64,000 nt of DNA from an uncultured Candidatus Saccharibacteria bacterium (lineage in GTDB: Bacteria; Patescibacteriota; Saccharimonadia; Saccharimonadales; Saccharimonadaceae). Position 1 is the first letter of the stretch, and each line of letters begins with the position of its first letter. Positions 1 through 8,482 of this stretch are shown here, piece after piece. The translations under genes and the position numbers were made by a program. The stretch covers positions 62,001-126,000 of the forward strand of contig CAMNAK010000002.1 of the NCBI GenBank assembly GCA_946530965.1. Direction: 5' to 3'. The notes under the pieces were generated by a model, which saw only the letters and a program-made list of their open reading frames with translations, was not told the DNA's origin and did not search any database.

Positions 1-450
1 AACACGAAAGTTCTCGACGGTCTTCTTGTTCATGTTGCGCTTATAGAAAACATATTCGCAGACCGCTTTATTCTTCGTCAGACAGAACTGGTAATACTTG
101 GTCGCAAGCTCCAAAGCTTCATAGAGCCTCTCTTTATGCTTCGCAAAAGCCTTGTCTCCGCCAGAATAACGCTTTAACTCAACGCCAGCCTGCTCCGCCA
201 ACTTTTCAAGAGCTTCACGAAAAGTAAGTCCTTCCATCTCCATGATAAAGGCAAAGATATCGCCGCCCTTGTTGCTCGAAAAATCATGCCAGATGCCCTT
301 CTCTGGCGAAACCATAAAACTCGGCGTTCTATCCGTTCCCCACGGCGAATGCCCCTTAAGACTACGCCCAGCACGCTTCAACTCAATATATTGCCCGATA
401 ACATCTTCGACGGGCAAACGTGCACGAATCTCTTCTTTGGCGTCCTCCAT
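1..450 (-). CDS. dnaG: DNA primase DnaG, N-terminal 150 aa (gene runs off the left edge)
   Basis: Manual translation from ATG at 450: MEDAKEEIRARLPVEDVIGQYIELKRAGRSLKGHSPWGTDRTPSFMVSPEKGIWHDFSSNKGGDIFAFIMEMEGLTFREALEKLAEQAGVELKR; DnaG N-terminal pattern (TPSF.VSPEK, GGD.F.F.ME.EG). Missing from the ORF track because the stop lies outside the window. Confidence 0.9.
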   Translation of the reverse strand, partial: MEDAKEEIRARLPVEDVIGQYIELKRAGRSLKGHSPWGTDRTPSFMVSPEKGIWHDFSSNKGGDIFAFIMEMEGLTFREALEKLAEQAGVELKRYSGGDKAFAKHKERLYEALELATKYYQFCLTKNKAVCEYVFYKRNMNKKTVENFRV

Positions 451-464
451 AAGTTAATTATACC

Positions 465-604
465 CTAAAAGATTGGTTTGTGTCGGGGTTACTCTGAGAA
501 GCAGCACTATTCAGCCCGTCGTTACGGGTGAATAGCGCTTCCTACTCGCTCGTAAGCTTCGTACGTTCTCAGAGTAACCACCAACTCAAATCCATATCTT
601 TTAG
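465..604. repeat. Nested palindromic element 1 (outer imperfect stem, inner hairpin with core cccgtcgttacggg)
   Basis: Arms ggttactctgagaa (487-500) / ttctcagagtaacc (566-579) perfect 14 bp; base ctaaaagat / atcttttag; inner ctattca...tgaatag (507-535). Confidence 0.75.
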
Positions 605-615
605 AGCATTATTAT

Positions 616-766
616 CATATGCGATTAATTATTTGCGTTTTATGAAATCTTTTTAGAAGATTACGAGGTTACGACCGAGTATAAGATGCGAAGTACCCGT
701 AACGACGGGATACTTCGTATCGGCTTCTAAAAAGATTTCAGAAAATGCTTAATCAACTCGCATATG
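616..766. repeat. Nested palindromic element 2 (outer imperfect stem, inner hairpin with core cccgtaacgacggg, the reverse complement of element 1's core)
   Basis: tgaaatctttttagaag / cttctaaaaagatttca perfect 17 bp; base catatgcga / tcgcatatg; inner cgaagta...tacttcg (689-717). Confidence 0.75.
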
Positions 767-779
767 TTAAAATGTATTT

Positions 780-1397
780 ATGGACAACAAAGCTTATCTT
801 GACCAAATCGCAACTAAGGGTCAACAACAGAAGAGTATTTCTTCTTTTATCTCGCCAGCTATTATCAAGCTACTTCTAGGCGCAGTTATTCTTATCGTTT
901 TGATCGTTGTATTAACAGCTGTCATTAACTCTTCAAACAGAGGCCGTTACGATAGTTACTCTGAGCTATATTCGAGACTTTCTCAGCTCACCGCCGAAGA
1001 TGGCCCTATTGATTCTAATCAAGAAAAACTTCGATCTTCAAAACTCCGCTCTAACACCGCCAACTTCATGACAATCGAAAACAGCTTCCTACAGAAATAC
1101 AGCAGCATGGCTTCACAAGTTGGCTTTAGTACTGTTCCAAACAACAAGGTTTCGAGCGCAGTTAACTCAGATATCGGTTCTTATACATCCAGCCTCGACG
1201 ATGCATACATGAACGGTCACCTTGATCATACCTTCGCATCCGAGACAAACTACCAGGTTGCAATCCTAATCCAACTCGAAACCACCGTTTATAACGACAC
1301 GGACAACACGACTTTGAAGGATCTCCTCAGTGCAAATCTAGAGAACCTCAAGAGCTACCAAGCAATCTACAAAGAATACATCAATAACAACGAATAG
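780..1397 (+). CDS. Hypothetical membrane-anchored protein
   Basis: 205 aa ORF with one N-terminal TM segment (IIKLLLGAVILIVLIVVLTAVI); TAAAAT 768-773 just upstream of ATG. Confidence 0.75.
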   Translation: MDNKAYLDQIATKGQQQKSISSFISPAIIKLLLGAVILIVLIVVLTAVINSSNRGRYDSYSELYSRLSQLTAEDGPIDSNQEKLRSSKLRSNTANFMTIENSFLQKYSSMASQVGFSTVPNNKVSSAVNSDIGSYTSSLDDAYMNGHLDHTFASETNYQVAILIQLETTVYNDTDNTTLKDLLSANLENLKSYQAIYKEYINNNE

Positions 1398-1405
1398 TTG
1401 CAAAC

Positions 1406-1438
1406 AAAAAATATCCCCCGAAAGGGATATTTTTTTAT
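1406..1438. terminator. Rho-independent terminator between convergent genes
   Basis: aaaaatatccc-ccgaaa-gggatattttttt. Confidence 0.75.
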
Positions 1439-1758
1439 TCACTTACTTTTTCGTATGCGTGACGGACCAAATCTAAAATTTCATCCGATTCGAGCTGGCC
1501 ACTACAAATGATTTCAATACCATTGCGCCCGAGCGCCTTGCTCTCCATTACGCTTTCATACTTCTCTTGCAAATTCTTGCTAAGCTTCAAATCGCAACGA
1601 GTTTCAATACGAAGCGGCTTTGTATCATTGTGAATGACGAGCATAATCTTGTCATTCTTTTTGAAAATCGTAAATGTCTTGCGCTCGTCTTTGCGCTCTT
1701 CGCTAGAAATATCTTCAAAACGCTCCAAGTATTCTAAAATATCTTTTTCGGAAATCAC
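1435..1758 (-). CDS. Hypothetical protein, 107 aa (GTG start)
   Basis: ORF overlaps the end of orn by one base; compact minus-strand operon. Confidence 0.65.
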   Translation of the reverse strand: MISEKDILEYLERFEDISSEERKDERKTFTIFKKNDKIMLVIHNDTKPLRIETRCDLKLSKNLQEKYESVMESKALGRNGIEIICSGQLESDEILDLVRHAYEKVSE

Positions 1759-2291
1759 TATTTCTTAATCCTTTCTAGATAAGCTTTTAGTTCCTCGATA
1801 CTTCCGCGAATATCATCAAGCGCGCGATGATTCTCCGCCTTTGTAACATGCATATCCAGTGCATTCTCGAAATAAATCTTCCAAGCGCTCACGTCAAGCA
1901 TCCTATAATGAAGCTTTTCGTTTAGCTCTGGCCATTCATGCTCAATAAACTTCTGATCTTGATGAATCGAATTGCCAGCAAGATAAACTGTCTTACCAAA
2001 GTTTCTATCTACAAACTCCAAGAGTTCCTGCTCGATAACCTTTGCCGGCTTACCATCTTTGTTCTGAGAAACCAAGCTATCATAAGATGCCTTATTTCTC
2101 TCCCAGAACTCGCCAACCATCCTCTCCTGGATTAGCTTGTCGCTAACTTTTACAATACCTGTATAAGTTCCAAACTCATTAAAATCCCAGTCAGTAGCAA
2201 TCGCCGCGACTTCCATAATGCGATCTTTGACCGGCGACAAACCGGTCATTTCAAGATCGACCCAGAGTAATGTAGCTTTTTTCTTGGACAT
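1758..2291 (-). CDS. orn: Oligoribonuclease (DEDDh 3'-5' exonuclease)
   Basis: LLWVDLEMTGL..., NSIHQDQKFIEHEWP, HRALDDIRGSI motifs. Confidence 0.9.
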   Translation of the reverse strand: MSKKKATLLWVDLEMTGLSPVKDRIMEVAAIATDWDFNEFGTYTGIVKVSDKLIQERMVGEFWERNKASYDSLVSQNKDGKPAKVIEQELLEFVDRNFGKTVYLAGNSIHQDQKFIEHEWPELNEKLHYRMLDVSAWKIYFENALDMHVTKAENHRALDDIRGSIEELKAYLERIKK

Positions 2292-2791
2292 TATTTCTTG
2301 ATGTCAAGCTTCAAAAGTTTAATAACGAAGTAAACACAGAATGCAAGAACGATAAAGTTGATGAGATCGTTTGCAAATTCACCGTATCTTAGGACTGCAA
2401 CTTCACCAGCTGGAGTTGTACCCATGTTTAGTTCTAGGCCTTTAAGACCATCTGCAGAACCAAGCAAGAATCCTAGTGGTGGCATAATAACATTGTTAAT
2501 CAAAGAGTTAACAAGACCGCTAGCAGCAGTACCAAGTACCAAACCTACTGCAAGACCAACGACGTTCTGTTCACGAATGAACTTCATGAAACCGCTTGCT
2601 CCGCCCTTTAGCTTGTCTGCACCAGCCTTTGCCAAAGCTAATGAACGTTCACGTGCCTTATCTGCACGATCTTCGCGGCGACTTTCAGCCTCGAGCTCTT
2701 CCTGGAGCTCATCCTGAAGTTCGTCGATACGATCTAGGCGCTTATCTTCTTCCTTTGCGGAAACTTTTTTGATATTTTTCTTAGCCATCAC
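2291..2791 (-). CDS. mscL: Large-conductance mechanosensitive channel with charged N-terminal extension
   Basis: MKFIREQNVVGLAVGLVLGTAASGLVNSLINNVIMPPLGFLLG and FANDLINFIVLAFCVYFVIK. Confidence 0.85.
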   Translation of the reverse strand: MMAKKNIKKVSAKEEDKRLDRIDELQDELQEELEAESRREDRADKARERSLALAKAGADKLKGGASGFMKFIREQNVVGLAVGLVLGTAASGLVNSLINNVIMPPLGFLLGSADGLKGLELNMGTTPAGEVAVLRYGEFANDLINFIVLAFCVYFVIKLLKLDIKK

Positions 2792-2861
2792 TACTCTCCC
2801 GTAAAGCTATTAATTATATCTGTAATTATACCATATTTTGTGCAAAGCACAAACGCGTTCC

Positions 2862-3503
2862 CTATTCCGTACTTTTTACGTACTCAAGCAGCTCCATTTC
2901 GAGCAGCTGCTTAAACGGAACGATTTCCCTGGACGACGCACTAATATCGCAATCTTCCATCCAAATTGGCGGATCAAAGGAAATCGCCGCATCAAGACCA
3001 ACGCGACCGCTTAGCTCACGCCACTTTTCCCAGCGCACATCTTCATAGAAGCTATCAATATCATCATGAGTTGCCCAGATCAAAAATTCCGAATAGCCCA
3101 TTTCGGCATTTGTCCACTCAAGAAACTCTGGCTCAAAATACATAATGTCGCCATATTCTTCGGCGTCTTTATCCCTACAAATCGCGAACAAACCGCCAAG
3201 CACGTCTACGGCAACAACCAGAGCATCCTTCATAATATCGCCCTCTGGCAAGTTCTCTAATACAAATACAGACAAGCCATTGTCGCCGCTACCATGACCT
3301 AGAATATGAATCCAGTCATCAACAATAATGCCGTCCGAATTCATAATTACTTCGTACAAATCTTCGTTCTGGCTGCGCTCTATTTTTGCCCATTTAATAA
3401 TAGTTTCCGAGCGCGGATTCTCGTTCTCGTAAAAGTTTACCTTGCGACCGCTTTCGTTCATGCTGCGCTTAATCGCAATCCAGTCTTCATTGTTCTCATT
3501 CAT
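2862..3503 (-). CDS. DUF2625-like protein
   Basis: Remembered DUF2625 pattern: DDWIHILGHGSG, VVAVDVLGGLFA, MYFEPEFLEWTNAEMGYSEFLIWATHDDIDSFYEDVRWEKW. Confidence 0.6.
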   Translation of the reverse strand: MNENNEDWIAIKRSMNESGRKVNFYENENPRSETIIKWAKIERSQNEDLYEVIMNSDGIIVDDWIHILGHGSGDNGLSVFVLENLPEGDIMKDALVVAVDVLGGLFAICRDKDAEEYGDIMYFEPEFLEWTNAEMGYSEFLIWATHDDIDSFYEDVRWEKWRELSGRVGLDAAISFDPPIWMEDCDISASSREIVPFKQLLEMELLEYVKSTE

Positions 3504-3523
3504 CTTATTTTTAGTTTAACAAA

Positions 3524-3546
3524 AAAGCGGAGCTTTCGCCCCGCTT
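3524..3546 (-). terminator. argS terminator
   Basis: Minus strand aagcggggcgaaagctccgcttttttg. Confidence 0.7.
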
Positions 3547-3552
3547 ATGTCT

Positions 3553-5235
3553 TTACATCTTTTCTGGAATCTCTACGCCTAGAAGATCGAGTGCCTTGGC
3601 AAGTACATAATCTGCTTTCTCGACTAACCACAAACGCGCAGAACGTTCCTTATCATCCGCCTGGATAATTGGCGTCTTTTCGTAATAGCGGTTAAGAATC
3701 TGAGCAAGCTCAAAGCAGTAGCCAGCAATCTTGTGAAGTTCTAGCTTCTCTACGATACTCGAAACTAGTTCTGGGAATTTATTTAGACAAATCAGCAATT
3801 CCTTTTCTGCCTCGAAATCATAATCAGAAAAGTCAACTCGTACAAAATCTTTATTCTTTTCAAGAATCCTTCTTAGGCGCACATCGGCGTACTGGCAGAA
3901 TGGGCCAGAAAAACCAGTGAGAGCAAAAATCTTGTTTGGATCATAAAGAATGCCAGTCTTTCTATCGGCCACAAAGTCACTAAACTTAATTGCGCCAGTA
4001 GCAATCTTTCTAATATCTTCGTCGCTTAGCTCACTACCAGAAAAATTCTCGCGTACTCTTGCTTCTGCATCGTCAAGCATCGCCTCGAGTAGTACTACGC
4101 CCTTACGGCTAGACATCTTCTCGCGCTTACCTTCTTCGGTAACCTGATCAATCGTGCCAAACCATAGATGGAAGTTTTCCTGTGGCACGCCAAGCTTCTT
4201 GCCCATAGCAAATAATTGTTCAAAGTAAAACTTCTGTTCTGCACCAACACAATAGACAACCAAATCTGGCTTGTATTTTTCTGCCCTATAGAACATACAA
4301 GCAAGATCCGTCGTTGCATAAAGCGCCGTACCATTACTCTTTAGAACAAGCATTGGAACATCAATACCAAACTCATCCAAGCGGCAAATCACCGAACCAT
4401 CATCGTTCTGCTCGAACTTACCCTCTGCCAAATATTTTTGAACAAGCGCTTTGCCTGGCTCTGCATAAAAACTTTCACCAAGCTCCAAATCGGTACTGAT
4501 AGCCATGCGCTTCATGACATCATGAATATGATTCAAAGAAATCGTATTAAAACGCTCAGAATATTTAACAGCCTCAGGATCTTTCGCTTCTAGCTTCTTG
4601 AGCCATTCCTGAACTTCATCAGCAAGCTCGTGCTTCTCTTCGGCAGCTTCGTCCTTCAAAGCCTTCTTGGTATCAATATAAATCTGACCAAGATCATAAA
4701 TCGTAACATCATCGAGGCTCTTACCACTTCTTAGGAAACCAACAACCCAAACACCAAAAGGCGTACCGGTATCGCCAAGATGGTTATCCGTTACGACTTT
4801 CCAGCCATTAGCTTCGAGCAGCTTCTTTGTTGCCCAACCCTGAGTACCCGGGCGCAAGTGGCCAACCGAATAAGGTTTTGCCATGTTCGTGCTTGGGAAT
4901 TCTACGATAGCAGTCTTTCCCTTACCACTTTCATTGCAGCCATAATTCTCATTAAATTCGTTCGCAAGTTTCTCTTGTAGCTTCTTTGAAGAGATTTCTA
5001 CATTAATAAAGCCAGGGCCAGCCACGGTGAAAGTGTAGTCGTCGCCAAGCTTTGCAATAATTTCCTCGGCGATTTGACGCGGATTTTTCTGAGCACGCTT
5101 AGCAATACGCATTGCTACGTTCGTGGAATAATCACCTGCAATATCCGCAGGAACCTCTGAAAACTCAACGGCAGTTTCGTCGATATCATACAGAGATTTA
5201 ATTGCTTCTGTAATCTGCGTCTTTAGTTTATCCAT
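3553..5235 (-). CDS. argS: Arginyl-tRNA synthetase
   Basis: FPSTNMAKPYSVGHLRPG, KMSSRKGVVLL, long class I synthetase ORF with DALR-type C-terminus. Confidence 0.95.
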   Translation of the reverse strand: MDKLKTQITEAIKSLYDIDETAVEFSEVPADIAGDYSTNVAMRIAKRAQKNPRQIAEEIIAKLGDDYTFTVAGPGFINVEISSKKLQEKLANEFNENYGCNESGKGKTAIVEFPSTNMAKPYSVGHLRPGTQGWATKKLLEANGWKVVTDNHLGDTGTPFGVWVVGFLRSGKSLDDVTIYDLGQIYIDTKKALKDEAAEEKHELADEVQEWLKKLEAKDPEAVKYSERFNTISLNHIHDVMKRMAISTDLELGESFYAEPGKALVQKYLAEGKFEQNDDGSVICRLDEFGIDVPMLVLKSNGTALYATTDLACMFYRAEKYKPDLVVYCVGAEQKFYFEQLFAMGKKLGVPQENFHLWFGTIDQVTEEGKREKMSSRKGVVLLEAMLDDAEARVRENFSGSELSDEDIRKIATGAIKFSDFVADRKTGILYDPNKIFALTGFSGPFCQYADVRLRRILEKNKDFVRVDFSDYDFEAEKELLICLNKFPELVSSIVEKLELHKIAGYCFELAQILNRYYEKTPIIQADDKERSARLWLVEKADYVLAKALDLLGVEIPEKM

Positions 5236-5275
5236 AAAATAATTTTATCATATCTGTTCTAGATAAGACCATCAT

Positions 5276-5304
5276 TTGCAAAATTATCAAACTTATGATA
5301 TAAA
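5276..5304 (+). promoter_or_regulatory. Promoter of candidate RNA1 (TTGCAA-17-TATAAA)
   Basis: TTGCAA 5276-5281, 17-nt spacer, TATAAA 5299-5304. Confidence 0.6.
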
Positions 5305-5310
5305 TATATT

Positions 5311-5429
5311 GTCGCCTGTTCACGGGTGTCTACATTTCTAGACACTAGGCGACGTTGTCTCCTTTCTTTTGTTCTAGACATGCTCTTTTGTTTTTGTTTT
5401 GGGACGGCAGATCTGCCGTCCATTTTTTA
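5311..5429 (+). ncRNA. Candidate small RNA 1 (about 118 nt)
   Basis: Own promoter; 5' stem-loop tcgcct...tgtcta...tagaca...aggcga; CU-rich single-stranded middle; terminator ggacggcagatctgccgtcc + T6. Confidence 0.6.
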
Positions 5430-5443
5430 TCTCCTGCTTCGTC

Positions 5444-5472
5444 TTGCAATAATCTTATTTTTCTGATATAAT
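5444..5472 (+). promoter_or_regulatory. Promoter of candidate RNA2 (TTGCAA-17-TATAAT)
   Basis: TTGCAA 5444-5449, 17-nt spacer, TATAAT 5467-5472. Confidence 0.65.
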
Positions 5473-5478
5473 ATAGCG

Positions 5479-5659
5479 AACGTTTGCACGGTTACCCATT
5501 ACCACGCAAACGAATTTGTTCCTTTGCCATTGGGAACATATGCGGCGGGTCCCCCGCCATTCTCCAATCATTGTTGCCTGAGGCGACTTCTCTCTTCCGC
5601 CTCAGGCGGCAACGTTCTACTATCTATCGGGCAGCCCAAACGGACTGCCCACTTTTTTA
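5479..5659 (+). ncRNA. Candidate structured RNA 2 (about 180 nt, 4 hairpins plus terminator)
   Basis: cgtttgc/gcaaacg; gttcc/ggaac; ggcggg/cccgcc; gttgcctgaggcg/cgcctcaggcggcaac; terminator gggcag..ctgccc + T6. Confidence 0.65.
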
Positions 5660-5665
5660 CCCAAC

Positions 5666-5697
5666 AAAATACCGCCCAGATAGGCGGTATTTATTAG
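5666..5697. terminator. pyrG-side terminator
   Basis: aaataccgcccagataggcggtattt hairpin. Confidence 0.7.
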
Positions 5698-5699
5698 TC

Positions 5700-7292
5700 T
5701 TATTTCTTTGCAGCTTTAATCAAACCTTCGAATAGCGGATGAGCGCGATATGGCCTGCTTCTATATTCTGGATGACCTTGAGTTGCTACAAAGTAATCGC
5801 ATTTTGGAGCTTCAATAAACTCTACCAAAGAACCGTCTGGGCTTGTACCGGAAATCTTCAAACCACCTTTTTCAATCTCCTTAGTGAAAGCCTGATTCAC
5901 TTCATAACGGTGGCGATGACGTTCTACGACATCAGTTGCACCATAGATCTCTGCCATCTTTGAGCCCTTAACAAGCTTAGCAGGATAGTTGCCTAGGCGC
6001 ATTGTACCACCAGTACTTTCCTTGCCCTCTTGGCCTTCCATAATATATACAACATTTTCGCCTTCTTCGGCGCCGAACTCTTCAGAATTTGCCTTCTTGA
6101 TACCACCAATACGGGCAGCCGCAATGACAGCACACTGCATGCCAAGGCAAAGACCAAGATATGGCTTGTTATTCTTCAAACAATATGTAGCTGCAGCAAT
6201 CTTGCCCTCTACGCCACGAACACCAAAACCACCAGGAACAACAATACCATCGACAGCTTCAAAGTCGGATTCTTTTGCTTCTTCAGCATTAATCCAAACC
6301 GTCTTTAGCCTTACGCCAACCTTCCAAGCAGCGGCCTTTAGAGCCTCAGTAACAGATAGATAAGTATCGGTATTGTCTACATACTTTGCAACAAGACCAA
6401 TCTTTACCTCTTCTTTTGGATCGGATTCAATAGCCGCGACGAGCTTTTCCCACTTGCTCATATCCGGCTCGCCATGATCGATAAAGCGTTCTAGTGGAGC
6501 AAGCACGCCACCACGAACAGCATTTAGAGGAACTTCGTAAACGCTCTTTGCGTCTGGCATTAGAACTACTGCATCTTCGCTAACACCGCAGAAAGTAGCT
6601 AGCTTTGCTGCGATATGTGGAGCATCAGGCGTCTCACTAACATCCATACGAGCAACTACCATATCCGGCACAATACCGAATTCGCGAAGATCGCGAAGCG
6701 AATTCTGAGCTGGCTTTGTCTTAAACTCCTGAGAAGTTGCAAGCCAAGGCACAAAACAAACATGAACATAGAGGCAATTCTCGCGGCCGACCTTTGTCGA
6801 AAATTCACGGATAGCTTCAATAAAATGCAAACCCTCGATATCGCCAACGGTGCCGCCGATCTCTACGATATGAACATCAGAATCAAAATGCTCTGTGTTA
6901 TCAATGAAAGTCTTCTGAATCAAGCTAGTGACATGAGGAACAAGCTGAACGGTTTTGCCGCCAAATTTACCAGAACGCTCAGCATCAATAAGAGTTTTGT
7001 AAAGCTTACCGGAGGTCCAGATAGAATCACCGGTCATTTCTTCGTCTAGGAAGCGTTCATAGTGGCCAAGATCCAAATCCGTCTCAGCACCATCCTGCGT
7101 AACGTAGCATTCGCCATGCTCACGTGGGTTAAGAAGACCTGCATCAACGTTAAAATAAGGATCACATTTCTGCATCGACACCTTAAGACCCTTGGCCTTT
7201 AAAATAGCGCCGATACTTGCGGCCATGATGCCTTTACCGACGCCTGAGATAACTCCACCAGTTACAAAGATATACTTAGTTTTGTTTTTCAT
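5700..7292 (-). CDS. pyrG: CTP synthase (start reassigned to MKNKTKYIFVTGG)
   Basis: KYIFVTGGVISGVGKGI, GTVGDIEG, YLGLCLGMQ glutaminase motif; GGAGG upstream of ATG at 7292. Confidence 0.95.
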   Translation of the reverse strand: MKNKTKYIFVTGGVISGVGKGIMAASIGAILKAKGLKVSMQKCDPYFNVDAGLLNPREHGECYVTQDGAETDLDLGHYERFLDEEMTGDSIWTSGKLYKTLIDAERSGKFGGKTVQLVPHVTSLIQKTFIDNTEHFDSDVHIVEIGGTVGDIEGLHFIEAIREFSTKVGRENCLYVHVCFVPWLATSQEFKTKPAQNSLRDLREFGIVPDMVVARMDVSETPDAPHIAAKLATFCGVSEDAVVLMPDAKSVYEVPLNAVRGGVLAPLERFIDHGEPDMSKWEKLVAAIESDPKEEVKIGLVAKYVDNTDTYLSVTEALKAAAWKVGVRLKTVWINAEEAKESDFEAVDGIVVPGGFGVRGVEGKIAAATYCLKNNKPYLGLCLGMQCAVIAAARIGGIKKANSEEFGAEEGENVVYIMEGQEGKESTGGTMRLGNYPAKLVKGSKMAEIYGATDVVERHRHRYEVNQAFTKEIEKGGLKISGTSPDGSLVEFIEAPKCDYFVATQGHPEYRSRPYRAHPLFEGLIKAAKK

Positions 7293-7412
7293 GGCGCCCT
7301 CTTTTCCTCCTCGATGCACTGAAATTTTAATCAATAATACTCTTTAAGGATAAAGCATTTTATCTATAAGCGCAAATCAAAAAGACGATTTTATCATGCT
7401 AAAATGAACTTA

Positions 7413-8378
7413 ATGAAACTCTTTTACCAAACCAGTTATCGCCTCTATAATGAGCGCATTAAAAATCCGCTCAGCTTCTTTATTTTCAGCGATATTCACT
7501 ACTCTGCCGCCATGCCAGAAGAGCGTTTGCAGCTTTGCGCGACCGAAGCAAAACGTCAAAAACCAGATTACATTCTTATTCCTGGCGACTTGTTGGATTT
7601 TCAGGATGATATCGACAATTCTGCAAATATGGCTCGCCTTTGCGGCTGGCTCGAACAGCTTGGAAGAGTTGCTCCAACGATTATTAGCCTCGGCAATCAC
7701 GATTTCTACCGCCTTCCACCAAAGAATCACAAAGGTTGGCTAACCCAGTTTCCGTCTCAGCTTATCAATGCAATCCATCCTATCGAGAATGTTCATATAT
7801 TAAACAATGCCGCTTTTGAGGACGATAAAGTATATGTTTACGGATTCACCGCAAGCATAGACTATTATCAAATGGATACAGACAATAAGAGGAATAGTGT
7901 TTTTCGCCCAGGAAACGAAAGCAAAGCAGTACTACTACGCGACATAAATAGCCTAACTCAAGAAGAATTGCATAAACTACCCGTCAAGAAAGCTAGAATC
8001 GCGCTTGTTCACTCCCCTGTATATATGCAAGACGAAGACGTATTGGAAGCGTTCAAAGATTTTGATCTTACGATTTCTGGGCACATGCATAATGGCGCCG
8101 TTCCACCAGTTCTTCAAGATTTTTGGCGCAGCGATAAAGGTCTTGTCGCACCAGGCAAAGCCCTCTTCCCAAAACGCGCCAGAAACTCACTTAAAAATGC
8201 AAACGATAAGAATATTATCTGCGGCGCAGTCACAACCATTCATGATAGCAGCTCGGTCAAATTCCTAAACAAAGCCTTCCCTATCTTTACGACCCGTATC
8301 GATATGACGAAGAATATCATCTACAAACGCAAACCAAATATCAAGAACCAATACATTAATCCCAGAAAAACCAAATAA
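7413..8378 (+). CDS. Calcineurin-like metallophosphoesterase
   Basis: FIFSDIHYS, PGDLLD, GNHDFY, SGHMHNG motifs; start moved to 7413 because ATG 7404 overlaps the -10 box. Confidence 0.85.
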   Translation: MKLFYQTSYRLYNERIKNPLSFFIFSDIHYSAAMPEERLQLCATEAKRQKPDYILIPGDLLDFQDDIDNSANMARLCGWLEQLGRVAPTIISLGNHDFYRLPPKNHKGWLTQFPSQLINAIHPIENVHILNNAAFEDDKVYVYGFTASIDYYQMDTDNKRNSVFRPGNESKAVLLRDINSLTQEELHKLPVKKARIALVHSPVYMQDEDVLEAFKDFDLTISGHMHNGAVPPVLQDFWRSDKGLVAPGKALFPKRARNSLKNANDKNIICGAVTTIHDSSSVKFLNKAFPIFTTRIDMTKNIIYKRKPNIKNQYINPRKTK

Positions 8379-8392
8379 AATCCAGCAAAAGC

Positions 8393-8426
8393 GTAAAAGT
8401 TAACTAAGTTAACTTTTACACTTTTT
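8393..8426. terminator. Terminator, perfect 12-bp stem
   Basis: gtaaaagttaac-taa-gttaacttttac + acttttt. Confidence 0.75.
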
Positions 8427-8482
8427 CAAAACCCAAAATATCTATAGAAAATTCCCCGATCCTAAATCGACCGGGGGTATTT

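Noticed and set aside
5484-5735. 83 aa + strand ORF between argS and pyrG
   Set aside because: Spans the hairpins and terminator of candidate RNA2 and runs into pyrG; translation looks random.
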